Source of the DNA: UBA6544 sp038131165
GTDB lineage: Bacteria; Pseudomonadota; Alphaproteobacteria; UBA8366
Assembly: GCA_038131165.1 (NCBI GenBank)
Contig: JAYPOZ010000011.1
Span: 8,754-72,753, forward strand
Reading direction: 5' to 3'
Length of the DNA stretch: 64,000 nucleotides
The notes beneath the pieces were generated by a model. The model was given only the letters and a program-made list of their open reading frames with translations. It did no database searches and had not been told where the DNA came from. This document shows, in pieces, positions 43,767 through 51,979 of the stretch. Made by a program: the position numbers and the translations under genes. Within the stretch, counting starts at the first letter, position 1. Each line of letters begins with the position of its first letter.

Positions 43767-45050
43767 ATGCCGGAACTATGGGAAATATCGGCGAGCGAGA
43801 TCGCCCGAAAAATCGAGGCGGGCGAGACCACTTGCGAGGCGGTGACCGCGGCTTGCCTCGAGCGTATCGCCGCCCGCGAGCCGCAGGTCGAGGCCTGGAT
43901 ATATCTCGACCGCGGCAAGGCGATGGCGGATGCGCGGGTCATCGATGCAGGGCCGACCGGTGGTCTGGTGCGCGGCGTGCCGATCGGCGTGAAGGACATC
44001 ATCGATACGAAGGATATGCCGACCGGGCACGGCACGGTCATCCATGCTCAGAACCATCCCGGCTACGACGCGCCCTGCATCGCGCAGTGCCGTGCCGAGG
44101 GCGGTCTCATTCTCGGCAAAACAGTGACGTCCGAATTCGCTCACATGACGCCCGGCAAGACCCGGAATCCCCACAACCCGGCGCATTCCCCTGCAGGCTC
44201 CTCTAGTGGTTCCGGGGCGGCGGTCGCCGATTTCATGGTCCCTGTCGCATATGGGACGCAAACCGGAGGCTCCATCGTCCGTCCCGCCGCCTTCAACGGC
44301 TGCATCGGCTACAAGCCGAGCTATGGCGATTACAACCCGCTCGGCGTGCATGACAACACGCGCAGCGTCGACACGCTCGGCATGCTCAGCCGGACGATGG
44401 AGGACCAGGCGCTGATGCGCGCAGTGACCATGGGACTGCCCTATCGAAAGATAGTCCCGCCGCCGCTCCGTGATCTCAAGATCGGCTTCTGCAGAACACC
44501 TCATTGGGAGCAGGCCGATGCCGCGACGCAAGCACATGTCGAAGCGGCGGCTCAGCGGCTCGCGGAATTAGGAGCGGACGTTTCGGACTTTGAACTGCCG
44601 GCGGGATTTGCCGCGCACGAGAAGGCGTTCGACACCGTGAGCGCGTTCGAATTCTCGCGCGCGCTGGCCTACGAATGGCACAATCATCGAGAGCTGTTGA
44701 GCGAGCGGGTGAAGGAAGGGCGGCTCAAGCTCGGCTGGAGCCTGACCTACGACGCCTATCGCGCGGGTCTGGCGGCATTGAAAGACTACCGGATTCGGTT
44801 CAATTCCGACTTCGAGGAATTCGACCTGCTGATCACGCCGAGCGCCAACGGCGAGGCTCCGGCGGACCTCACCACCATTGGCCAAGCCCATTTTAACCGG
44901 GTATGGACAGCGCTGCACGTGCCCTGCATCAGCTTGCCGCTCTTCACAGGGCCACAGGGACTGCCGATCGGCCTGCAGCTCATCGGGCAATTGGGCGGCG
45001 ACGAGCGGTTTCTGGATGCGGCGGATGCGGTATTTCGCGCGCTTGGCTAG
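43767..45050 (+). CDS. amidase (amidase signature family)
   Basis: A 427-residue amidase. The Ser-cisSer-Lys triad is visible: lysine in PIGVKDIIDT, then PAGSSSGSGAAVAD and the nucleophile loop GTQTGGSIVRPAAFNG. GYKPSYG follows as usual. It hydrolyses an amide or acyl-transfer substrate in the cytoplasm. AGAGGAAG precedes the ATG. The dioxygenase genes begin 48 bases downstream, so an aromatic amide being processed to a catechol-type acid is one reading, which is inference. Confidence 0.92.
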   Translation: MPELWEISASEIARKIEAGETTCEAVTAACLERIAAREPQVEAWIYLDRGKAMADARVIDAGPTGGLVRGVPIGVKDIIDTKDMPTGHGTVIHAQNHPGYDAPCIAQCRAEGGLILGKTVTSEFAHMTPGKTRNPHNPAHSPAGSSSGSGAAVADFMVPVAYGTQTGGSIVRPAAFNGCIGYKPSYGDYNPLGVHDNTRSVDTLGMLSRTMEDQALMRAVTMGLPYRKIVPPPLRDLKIGFCRTPHWEQADAATQAHVEAAAQRLAELGADVSDFELPAGFAAHEKAFDTVSAFEFSRALAYEWHNHRELLSERVKEGRLKLGWSLTYDAYRAGLAALKDYRIRFNSDFEEFDLLITPSANGEAPADLTTIGQAHFNRVWTALHVPCISLPLFTGPQGLPIGLQLIGQLGGDERFLDAADAVFRALG

Positions 45051-45098
45051 AAGCCGACTCGTGGCTTAATAAGGAAAATCCATTTCGGGAGACTAAGC

Positions 45099-45779
45099 AT
45101 GGCAACCCTGGCACAGGTGAAGAAAAGGGATTGGACGCTCCATCCGGCGGCTTCGACCACGCAGCCGCTGGTCCCGCTGACTCAGACCCTTTCGGAGCTG
45201 ACTGGTCCGGTCTTCGGCCACAACGCCGTGAAGAAGATCGAAGCGGATCTGACGAAGAACGCCGCCAAGAAGGGCAAGGAAGCGATCGGCGAGCGCTTGA
45301 TCATCACCGGGCGCGTCACCGACGAAGCCGACCGGCCCATTGCCAACTCTCTGGTCGAGATTTGGCAGACCAACGCGGCCGGGCTCTATGGTCACAAGGG
45401 CGATCAGCATGACGCGCCCGTCGACCCCAATTTCTTCGGTACCGGACGCTGCGTGACCGATAAGGATGGCCGTTACAGATTCGTGACGATCCGTCCCGGC
45501 GCTTATCCGATTACCCGTCTCGGCAATCGTTGGCGGCCGGCGCATATTCATTATTCGATCACCGGCGGCAGTTTCGCCCAACGGCTCGTCACGCAATGCT
45601 ATTTCCCGGGCGACCCTCTTCAGGCCGACGATTTCGTTTTCCAGGCCGTCACCAACAAGGCGGCACGGGAACGCCTGATCGTCAAATATTCGCCGGAATT
45701 CACGAAGAAGGGCTTCGCGGTGGGGTATGAGTTCGACATTGTCCTGCGCGGACGTAACGCCACTCCGATGGAGCGTTGA
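45099..45779 (+). CDS. pcaH: intradiol dioxygenase beta subunit (protocatechuate 3,4-dioxygenase type)
   Basis: A 226-residue beta subunit of an Fe(III) intradiol dioxygenase that cleaves protocatechuate between its hydroxyls. All four iron ligands can be assigned: Tyr97 (AAGLYGHKGD), Tyr136 (PGAYPITR), His149 and His151 (RPAHIHYSI). QHDAPVDPNFFGTGR and TQCYFPGDPL are family segments. The partner gene starts one base after its stop. No pcaB, pcaC or pcaD is nearby, so the ring-cleavage product must be handled by genes elsewhere. Confidence 0.92.
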   Translation: MATLAQVKKRDWTLHPAASTTQPLVPLTQTLSELTGPVFGHNAVKKIEADLTKNAAKKGKEAIGERLIITGRVTDEADRPIANSLVEIWQTNAAGLYGHKGDQHDAPVDPNFFGTGRCVTDKDGRYRFVTIRPGAYPITRLGNRWRPAHIHYSITGGSFAQRLVTQCYFPGDPLQADDFVFQAVTNKAARERLIVKYSPEFTKKGFAVGYEFDIVLRGRNATPMER

Positions 45780-45780
45780 G

Positions 45781-46377
45781 ATGAAGAAACAGACCGCCTC
45801 CAACACCATCGGTCCGTTCTTCCATCATGTCATCACGCCGGAAGATCATGGCCGCAAGGGGATCGCCGACAATAAGCTGGCGGCGAAGAAGACCAAGGGC
45901 GAGCGTATTCGCGTCGAAGGCCGGATTCTCGATGGCGATGGCAAGCCCTTGCGTGCCGCGATGCTGGAAATATGGCAGGCCAATGCCGCGGGCCGCTACA
46001 ACGCGCCGGGAGACGGCCGCAGCGAAATCAAACTCGATAAGAGTTTTACCGGGTTTGGCCGGGTATCCGCCGGCAATAAAGGCAAATTCGAATTCGAAAC
46101 AATTAAGCCTGGCGCCGTTCCAAGCGGCGGGAACGCACCGCAGGCGCCGCATATCAATTTGACGCTGTTCGCGGCGGCGATCCATTCGCACCTCTTCACC
46201 CGGCTTTATTTCGCTGACGAGACAGAGGCCAACGAGATCGATCCCGTTCTGTCGTCGGTGGACGATGCGCGCCGCGGCACCCTGATTGCCCGGCGGAAAG
46301 ATACCAAGAAGGGGCCCGTATATACTTTCGATGTCCGGCTAGGCGGCGACGGAGAGACGGTTTTCTTCGACGTCTAG
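45781..46377 (+). CDS. pcaG: intradiol dioxygenase alpha subunit (protocatechuate 3,4-dioxygenase type)
   Basis: A 198-residue alpha subunit. It opens KKQTASNTIGPFFHHVI, continues VEGRILDGDGKPLRAAMLEIWQANAAGRY, and has APHINLTLFAAAIHSHLFTRLYF where the beta subunit carries its iron histidines. It completes the alpha-beta protomer with the gene just upstream. The subunit pairing and size are standard. Confidence 0.92.
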   Translation: MKKQTASNTIGPFFHHVITPEDHGRKGIADNKLAAKKTKGERIRVEGRILDGDGKPLRAAMLEIWQANAAGRYNAPGDGRSEIKLDKSFTGFGRVSAGNKGKFEFETIKPGAVPSGGNAPQAPHINLTLFAAAIHSHLFTRLYFADETEANEIDPVLSSVDDARRGTLIARRKDTKKGPVYTFDVRLGGDGETVFFDV

Positions 46378-46399
46378 AGCGCCGGCTTCGGGGCGGTGC

Positions 46400-47083
46400 C
46401 TACGCCGCCCGTCCTCGTTTCTTATGTGGGCCTGTCGACCCATGTGTCAGCGCGCCCTCGAGAAAGTCCCATCTCTGCCGTAGGGCGTCGGGCGAGACCA
46501 TTGCGTGATCGTCGTCGAGCCACTCGACCGGGAAGCTTTTTCCCAGGATTTCCACGGCTTCCGTCGCCGTCTCGTCGATAAAGGGGTCGTTTCGGCCGAA
46601 TTGAAGAAGACACGGACATTTAATAAATTTCGATATCGTAATTATATCGAGAGGCCGCATTTCCGATATGCGCGCCCATTCCGCTTCGCCCGCCAGTGAT
46701 TGGCGGAACTTTTGGGCGGACGGCGCGTTGCTTTCTCGGCGGTAGCGACTGATTTCCGGAATGGCGCCGACCAACGCCATGGCATCGATCGCCAATCCGC
46801 GTGCTGCCGCCCACGCCAACTGTCCGCCGCCGTTGTTGCGCCCGATCGCCGCGATGCGCGCCGCGGGGGCGTCCGCCCTGATTTTGTCGATTGTCCGGCT
46901 GACGATATCGCCTACGGCATCGAAATGCGCCCAACGGGCATCGATGGGGTGGCCGCTAAAGGGCGGCAAGGTCGGTTCCTGGACCGAAAACCCTCGTCTC
47001 AAGGCTTCAGCGGTGTCTTCGGCGAAACCGAGCGAGTCGGCACCCTGTATCAGGATCGCGTGGCGGGGATTGTTACCTGTCAT
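46400..47083 (-). CDS. alpha/beta hydrolase-fold protein with Asn at the nucleophile position
   Basis: A 227-residue alpha/beta hydrolase-fold protein. The nucleophile elbow reads AIGRNNGGGQLAW, so Asn83 replaces the expected Ser of G-x-S-x-G. The acid (LQFGRNDPFID) and histidine (LDDDHAMVSP) regions look intact. It may be non-catalytic or use another mechanism. I use the ATG at 47083; a TTG at 47119 would add 12 residues. It is convergent with pcaG and divergent from the metallo-hydrolase gene. Confidence 0.75.
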   Translation of the reverse strand: MTGNNPRHAILIQGADSLGFAEDTAEALRRGFSVQEPTLPPFSGHPIDARWAHFDAVGDIVSRTIDKIRADAPAARIAAIGRNNGGGQLAWAAARGLAIDAMALVGAIPEISRYRRESNAPSAQKFRQSLAGEAEWARISEMRPLDIITISKFIKCPCLLQFGRNDPFIDETATEAVEILGKSFPVEWLDDDHAMVSPDALRQRWDFLEGALTHGSTGPHKKRGRAA

Positions 47084-47170
47084 GAAGCTTCTATGCTCTC
47101 TTGCAAGCAATGCCGTCAATGCAGTGTCCGTCAGTCTAGAGTAAACGGGCGCTTTCAGGGAGAGGATCAG

Positions 47171-48049
47171 ATGAAAAATCGCATGGTCGGGGATTTACAG
47201 ATTTCGCGCGTGCACGAGTTGTTTCTGCGCGTGCCGACGGGGGACTTCTTTCCGGATACGACCCCGGAAGATTGGGCGCCTCACAAGGACTGGCTGATCG
47301 CCGAGAAGGCGCTGGATCCGGCGGGCGACAATATCGTGCTCCCGGTTCAGAGTTATGTCGTGCGCACCTCGCACCATAATATCCTGATCGACACCTGCGT
47401 TGGAAACGACAAGAACCGGCCGCACCGGGAAGGCTGGCATTTGAAGAGCGACGATACCTATATGACCAGCCTCGCCGCCGCCGGGCTGAAGCCCGAAGAC
47501 ATCGACTATGTGATGTGTACGCACTTGCATCACGATCACGTCGGCTGGAACACCAAATTGGTGGACGGCCGTTGGGTCCCGACCTTTCCGAACGCCAAAT
47601 ATCTGATGTCTAAGAAAGAATTAGAAATCTTTAAAGCCCAGGAAGATCCGGCGGCATCGCTTTCCCTGATCGACAGCGTGCTGCCGGTGGTCGAGTCCGG
47701 ACAAGCGGAACTGATTGCCAGCGATTATGCCCTCGACGACGAAGTCTGGTTGGAGCCGACGCCCGGCCACACGCCGGACCATTTCGCGGTGCGCCTGGCG
47801 TCCAAGGGAACCGGCGCGGTGGTCGGCGGCGATTTGATGCATTGCCCCGTGCAATGCGCTCATCCGGAATGGCGTGCCCGGCCCGATTTCGATCCGAAAC
47901 AGGCTCAGGACACGCGGCGCAAATTCATGGAAAGCTATGCGGAGACCGATACGCTGGTGTGCATGATGCACTTCCCGCTGCCGTCCTGCGGCGGTTTCAA
48001 ACCTCAGGAAAAAGGCTTCCGTTTCACTTACGATACGCAGGATTGGTGA
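47171..48049 (+). CDS. metallo-beta-lactamase-fold hydrolase
   Basis: A 292-residue MBL-fold hydrolase with the zinc motif CTHLHHDHVGWN, the aspartate/histidine elements VGGDLMHCPVQ and TPGHTPDHFAV, and the front motif ILIDTCVGND. Close in style to quorum-lactonase or aryl-ester MBL enzymes, with VDGRWVPTFPNAKY conserved in the second copy at 56109-56963. CAGGGAGAGGATCAG precedes the ATG. Substrate unknown. Confidence 0.9.
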   Translation: MKNRMVGDLQISRVHELFLRVPTGDFFPDTTPEDWAPHKDWLIAEKALDPAGDNIVLPVQSYVVRTSHHNILIDTCVGNDKNRPHREGWHLKSDDTYMTSLAAAGLKPEDIDYVMCTHLHHDHVGWNTKLVDGRWVPTFPNAKYLMSKKELEIFKAQEDPAASLSLIDSVLPVVESGQAELIASDYALDDEVWLEPTPGHTPDHFAVRLASKGTGAVVGGDLMHCPVQCAHPEWRARPDFDPKQAQDTRRKFMESYAETDTLVCMMHFPLPSCGGFKPQEKGFRFTYDTQDW

Positions 48050-48053
48050 GGGG

Positions 48054-49328
48054 CTAGAGCCGCTCGTCGATGAGGTGAAAGGCCCGCGCACCGGCTTCGA
48101 TGGCGAGGCCCCGCAGGGCGGCGAACGGCTCCTTTGGATTCGGCGTGAAGGGGAAGGGGAGTTCGGCGGCATCCCCGCTCAGGAAATAACGCGCGATAGC
48201 GCGGCCGAAGACCGTGCCGGGGCCGATGCCGCGGCCGTTATAACCATAGAGGGATAGCCCGTTGGGGCCGATTTCCACCAACCGCGGCAGGTGATCCAGG
48301 GTCATTGCGATCCGGCCATACCAAGCCTGTTCCCAGGCGTCTTCCGCGATCTGCGGGAAGACCGTCTTCAAACTGCGCGCGGCCCAGCGTTGGTGGAGCC
48401 CTCCGCCGCCGTCGAGCTTCCCGATGCTGCCGTAAATCAGCCGCCCTTCCGCATCCAGCCGAAAAGACTTCAAGACCGGATGCGTGTCCCAAGCGCCGTG
48501 TTTCTCCGGCAGGATTTCCGCCAAGATATTATGGCTCAAGGGCTTTGTTGCGCATTGAAAATAAAAATAGGGCACGGTTCGCCGCCGCGTTTCCTCCGAA
48601 TCCTGCCCATAGCCGCCGGTCGCAACGAGCAGACGCTCCGCGACCAGCGCGCCTTCGGGCGTCTCGACCCGCCAGGCATCGCCAAGACGCCGGATCGAGC
48701 GCGCCGGAGATTGCGTGAACAAGCGGGCGCCCGCCTGCACGGCGGCCTGGGCGAGGCCCCGGACATAGGCAAGCGGCTGAATGGTGCCGGCGCGGTGGTC
48801 GAGCAGCGCCCCATGATAGGCCTTGGTGCCGGTTTTCGCCGCCGCCGCCGCGGCATCCAGCAGTTCGACCGGGGCACCGCGCTTGGCCCATTCTTCGGTT
48901 CGGGCAGCCAGATCGGCAAATCCTCGCTTAGAGTGGGCCATGTGCAGATTGCCGTTCCGAATGGCCTCGCACGCGATCCTGTGTTTTGCGATGAGGTCGA
49001 AGACGACCGAGGGGGCCTCGCCCAAATCCGAGATCATGCGTTCGGCCGCCTCGGATCCCAATCTTCGGATCATCTCCGGAAGCGGCAGCCAGAAACCCGG
49101 ATTGACGAGCCCCGCATTGCGACCGGAGCCGCCGAAGCCGATTTCGTTGGCTTCCACCAGGGCGACTGTCGTGCCCGCCTCGGCCAGATGCAGGGCCGCT
49201 GAGATTCCGGTGAAGCCGCCGCCGACAACGGCGACGTCGGTCCGTACTTCCTCGGCCAATTTTCCCGCACCCGGCGGTGCCGGTGCAGTGGCGGCCCAGA
49301 GGCCGTGGCTCTGCGGTTGCAGGTCCAT
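48054..49328 (-). CDS. FAD-dependent amine/amino-acid oxidase-like protein (DAO family)
   Basis: A 424-residue flavoprotein of the D-amino-acid oxidase superfamily. The FAD-binding motif is DVAVVGGGFTGISAALHLAEAG near residue 30, followed by LVEANEIGFGGSGRNAGLVNPG, RLLVATGGYG, and the C-terminal YGYNGRGIGPGTVFGRAIA typical of gamma-glutamylputrescine oxidase-like members. Its start lies immediately upstream of the stop of the TauD-type gene, so the two are expressed together. It probably oxidises an amine or amino acid freed by the pathway. Confidence 0.9.
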   Translation of the reverse strand: MDLQPQSHGLWAATAPAPPGAGKLAEEVRTDVAVVGGGFTGISAALHLAEAGTTVALVEANEIGFGGSGRNAGLVNPGFWLPLPEMIRRLGSEAAERMISDLGEAPSVVFDLIAKHRIACEAIRNGNLHMAHSKRGFADLAARTEEWAKRGAPVELLDAAAAAAKTGTKAYHGALLDHRAGTIQPLAYVRGLAQAAVQAGARLFTQSPARSIRRLGDAWRVETPEGALVAERLLVATGGYGQDSEETRRRTVPYFYFQCATKPLSHNILAEILPEKHGAWDTHPVLKSFRLDAEGRLIYGSIGKLDGGGGLHQRWAARSLKTVFPQIAEDAWEQAWYGRIAMTLDHLPRLVEIGPNGLSLYGYNGRGIGPGTVFGRAIARYFLSGDAAELPFPFTPNPKEPFAALRGLAIEAGARAFHLIDERL

Positions 49329-50216
49329 CTAGAAAGGCTTGTCGCCCTTGACCGTGATCTTGTGCACACAGCGGCGCACGCCCTGGTAATCGTTGAGCGC
49401 GTAGTGTTGGCAGCAGCGATTGTCCCACATGGTCAAGGTGCCGACCCGCCAGCGCACGCGGCAGGTGAATTCGGGCCGGCTCGAATGCGCCATCAGGTAT
49501 GTCAGCAGGGGCGCGCTTTCCTCCTCCGTCATGCCGTCGATCTGCACCGTATGGGCGCCGACATAGAGCGATTTGCGGCCGGTCTCCGGGTGGGTGCGCA
49601 CGAGCGGATGGACGGAGACGGTCTGCACGTCGGGGTCCGGTTCCTTCTGCGGCGTGGTGGCCTGGCCGGCAGCCTGCAATTCGGCGCGGGTCTTGCCGCG
49701 GAAATTCTTTCGGCTATTGCCGTCGTTCACGCCCTTGAGGCGGTTCAGCATCGCCTTCATGCCGTCCGACAGGCTTTCATAGGCGAGGTACTGGTTGGTG
49801 AACATCGTATCGCCGCCGAAAGGCGGCATTTCGCGGGCGATCAGGATCGTCGCCTTGGCCGGCTCCGCCGTGTACATCTGATCGGAATGCCAGAGATTGC
49901 CGTTGTTGCGTTCGGCCGTCTCCGTCTTTAGCAGCTGCAGAATTTCGGGATAGCCGTCCATCGGCTTGTTGAAAGGATGGATGTGGATTTCGCCCCATCG
50001 CCGCGCAAAGGCGAGGTGGTCGTCCGGCGTCATGTCCTGATCGCGGAAATAAATGACGTGGTGATCCAGCCAGGCGCGGTGCACCTCTTCGAAGGTTGCG
50101 TCGTCGAGATTCGTCAGGTCCACGCCGCCGATCTCGGCGCCGAGCGCCCCGGCCAGCGGTGTCACGGAAATTCGGGAATAGCTATCGTCGCTGCGTGCTG
50201 CCAATCCTTCGGGCAT
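49329..50216 (-). CDS. TauD/TfdA family Fe(II)/2-oxoglutarate dioxygenase (second copy)
   Basis: A 295-residue dioxygenase. The iron pair is His110 and Asp112 (NLWHSDQMYTAEP), the distal histidine is in DNRCCQHYALNDYQGVRR and the trailing arginine binds 2-oxoglutarate. It begins VTPLAGALGAEIGGVDLTNL. The ATG at 50216 has GGAGAG six bases upstream. Its stop touches the start of the DAO-like flavoprotein gene, suggesting successive attack on the same amine- or ether-containing compound. Distinct from the copy at 42.8 kb. Confidence 0.92.
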   Translation of the reverse strand: MPEGLAARSDDSYSRISVTPLAGALGAEIGGVDLTNLDDATFEEVHRAWLDHHVIYFRDQDMTPDDHLAFARRWGEIHIHPFNKPMDGYPEILQLLKTETAERNNGNLWHSDQMYTAEPAKATILIAREMPPFGGDTMFTNQYLAYESLSDGMKAMLNRLKGVNDGNSRKNFRGKTRAELQAAGQATTPQKEPDPDVQTVSVHPLVRTHPETGRKSLYVGAHTVQIDGMTEEESAPLLTYLMAHSSRPEFTCRVRWRVGTLTMWDNRCCQHYALNDYQGVRRCVHKITVKGDKPF

Positions 50217-50346
50217 GTTCCACTCTCCAAGCAATACCTCGTCATAATATCACATGGAGCGGCATTCCGGGGTGGCAAAGTGCTTCCCCGCCCGGCAAGT
50301 CGTCTTAGATAATGGCGAAACCAATACGCGGAAATGGGGCGATGCC

Positions 50347-51339
50347 ATGCTCAAGACGAAATTCACCGAAACCTTCGGGATCGACTATCCGATTGTGCAG
50401 GGCGGCATGCAATGGGTCGGATACGCGGAATTGGTCGTGGCCGTGGCGAATGCGGGCGGCCTCGGTTTCATCACCGCGCTGACCCAGCCCACGCCGGAGG
50501 ATTTGAGCCGCGAGATCGCGAAGTGCCGCGACCTGACCGACAAGCCGTTCGGCGTCAACCTGACGATCCTGCCCTCGCTCAATCCGCCGCCTTACGTGGA
50601 ATATCGCCAAGCGATCATCGAAGGCGGCGTGAAGATCGTCGAGACGGCCGGTAACAACCCGCAGGACCATCTGCCGGCCTTCAAGGCCGCGGATATCAAG
50701 GTCGTCCACAAATGCACCTCGGTGCGCCACGCGATCAAGGCCGAATCGATTGGCGTCGACTGCGTCTCCATCGACGGATTCGAATGCGCCGGTCATCCGG
50801 GCGAAGACGACGTACCGGGTTTGATCCTGATTCCGTGTACGGCGGACAAAATATCGATTCCGATGATCGCATCCGGCGGTTTCGGCGACGCGCGGGGGCT
50901 GGTGGCGGCGCTCGCACTCGGCGCCGACGGTATCAACATGGGCACGCGCTTCATGGCCACGCGGGAGAGCTGCATTCATGAAAACATCAAGCAGCAGATC
51001 GTTGCCAACACCGAACGCGACACCAAGCTGATTCTGCGGACGCTGCGGAATTCGTCGCGGGTCGCCAAGAATGCGGTGAGCAGCGAAGTCGTCGAAATCG
51101 AAAACAGGGGCGGAGCGACGATTGACGATCTGCGCCATCTTGTCGCCGGCAAGCGCGGCAAGCATGTCTACGACGGCGGCGATCCGGACGCCGGCATCTG
51201 GACGGCAGGACAGGTCCAGGGTTTGATCCACGACGTGCCGAGCGTGAAGGAACTGATCGAGCGTATCGTCGGCGAGGCGGAGGAAATCATCCGGGGGCGG
51301 CTCATGGGCGCTTTGCCGGCTGCCGCAGCGGCGGAATGA
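50347..51339 (+). CDS. nitronate monooxygenase family flavoprotein
   Basis: A 330-residue TIM-barrel FMN enzyme of the nitronate monooxygenase / 2-nitropropane dioxygenase family. Motifs: IDYPIVQGGMQWVG, ANAGGLGFITAL, GVNLTIL, the active-site histidine in GFECAGHPGEDD, IPMIASGGFGDARG and GINMGTRFMATRES. It detoxifies alkyl nitronates or acts as an enoyl reductase-like enzyme in some branches. GGGGCG before the ATG is a modest ribosome-binding site. It lies 70 bases upstream of the selenoprotein-like gene in the same direction. Confidence 0.9.
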   Translation: MLKTKFTETFGIDYPIVQGGMQWVGYAELVVAVANAGGLGFITALTQPTPEDLSREIAKCRDLTDKPFGVNLTILPSLNPPPYVEYRQAIIEGGVKIVETAGNNPQDHLPAFKAADIKVVHKCTSVRHAIKAESIGVDCVSIDGFECAGHPGEDDVPGLILIPCTADKISIPMIASGGFGDARGLVAALALGADGINMGTRFMATRESCIHENIKQQIVANTERDTKLILRTLRNSSRVAKNAVSSEVVEIENRGGATIDDLRHLVAGKRGKHVYDGGDPDAGIWTAGQVQGLIHDVPSVKELIERIVGEAEEIIRGRLMGALPAAAAAE

Positions 51340-51409
51340 CGGCTTGCGGCGCGCTCTCGGGGCGCTAGATTTGAAGACTGTGAGACAACCAACCAGAAAA
51401 GAGGAAACG

Positions 51410-51856
51410 ATGGCCTTACCGGAAATCGGCAGTGTGCCGCCGGCCTTCACGTTGCCTAATCAAGACGGGCAGAACGTGAGTCTGTCGGACCATGCCGGCA
51501 AACACGTCGTGCTGTGGTTCTATCCACGCGCTTTCGGCAACAATTGAACCAAGCAAGCCCACGGGTTCCGTGCTAGAGCCCAGGAATTTGCCGAGAAGAA
51601 CGCCGTTGTTCTGGGGATTACCTTCAGCCCGACGGAGGATTTGAAGAAATGGCGCGACGAGGTCGGATTGCCGAGCGAATTGCTTTGCGACACCGATAAG
51701 TCCGTTGCCATGGCCTACGGTGCTGCCGAAAACGCTGATCAGGAACGCCCGAAACGCATGGGAATCCACATCGGCCCCGACGGCAAGGTCACGAAGGCCT
51801 ACGAGGTCGAGGATGCGGAGGGGCACGCGGTTGCCGCGCTGAACGACCTGGCCTGA
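51410..51856 (+). CDS. selenocysteine-containing peroxiredoxin (Bcp/AhpC type), in-frame TGA
   Basis: A 148-residue thioredoxin-fold peroxiredoxin if the TGA at 51545-51547 (codon 46) is read as selenocysteine. Before it: SVPPAFTLPNQDGQNVSLSD and HVVLWFYPRAFGNN; after it, in the same frame: TKQAHGFRARAQEF, VVLGITFSP, LKKWRDEVGLPSELLCDTDKS and GIHIGPDGKVTKAYE. Aligned to Bcp proteins (FYPKDNTPGCTTEAC), the TGA falls exactly on the peroxidatic cysteine. The usual Bcp resolving cysteine five residues later is His51; Cys93 is the only other cysteine. GAGGAAAC precedes the ATG. A hairpin at SECIS distance follows. It would reduce peroxides using thioredoxin or glutathione. The host needs selA, selB, selC and selD, which are not in the window. 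Confidence 0.88.
51560..51572 (+). promoter_or_regulatory. bacterial SECIS-like hairpin
   Basis: CACGG (51560-51564) pairs with CCGUG (51568-51572) around loop GUU, within the coding sequence. The loop starts 17 nucleotides after the TGA, inside the range known for bacterial SECIS elements, and a G opens the loop as SelB binding prefers. A lower extension (G57-C58 with G78-C79) is possible but weak. Confidence 0.65.
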
Positions 51857-51979
51857 CCTTAGGCGGCGGTCTCCGATCCCGGAGGGAGTCGAGGAAAGTC
51901 GGGTTCGAAACATTCCGTATGAGGCGTTGGCCGGCGGGCAAGAGATTGCCCGAGCGGGACGGCACCGGGAATCGGGGAC

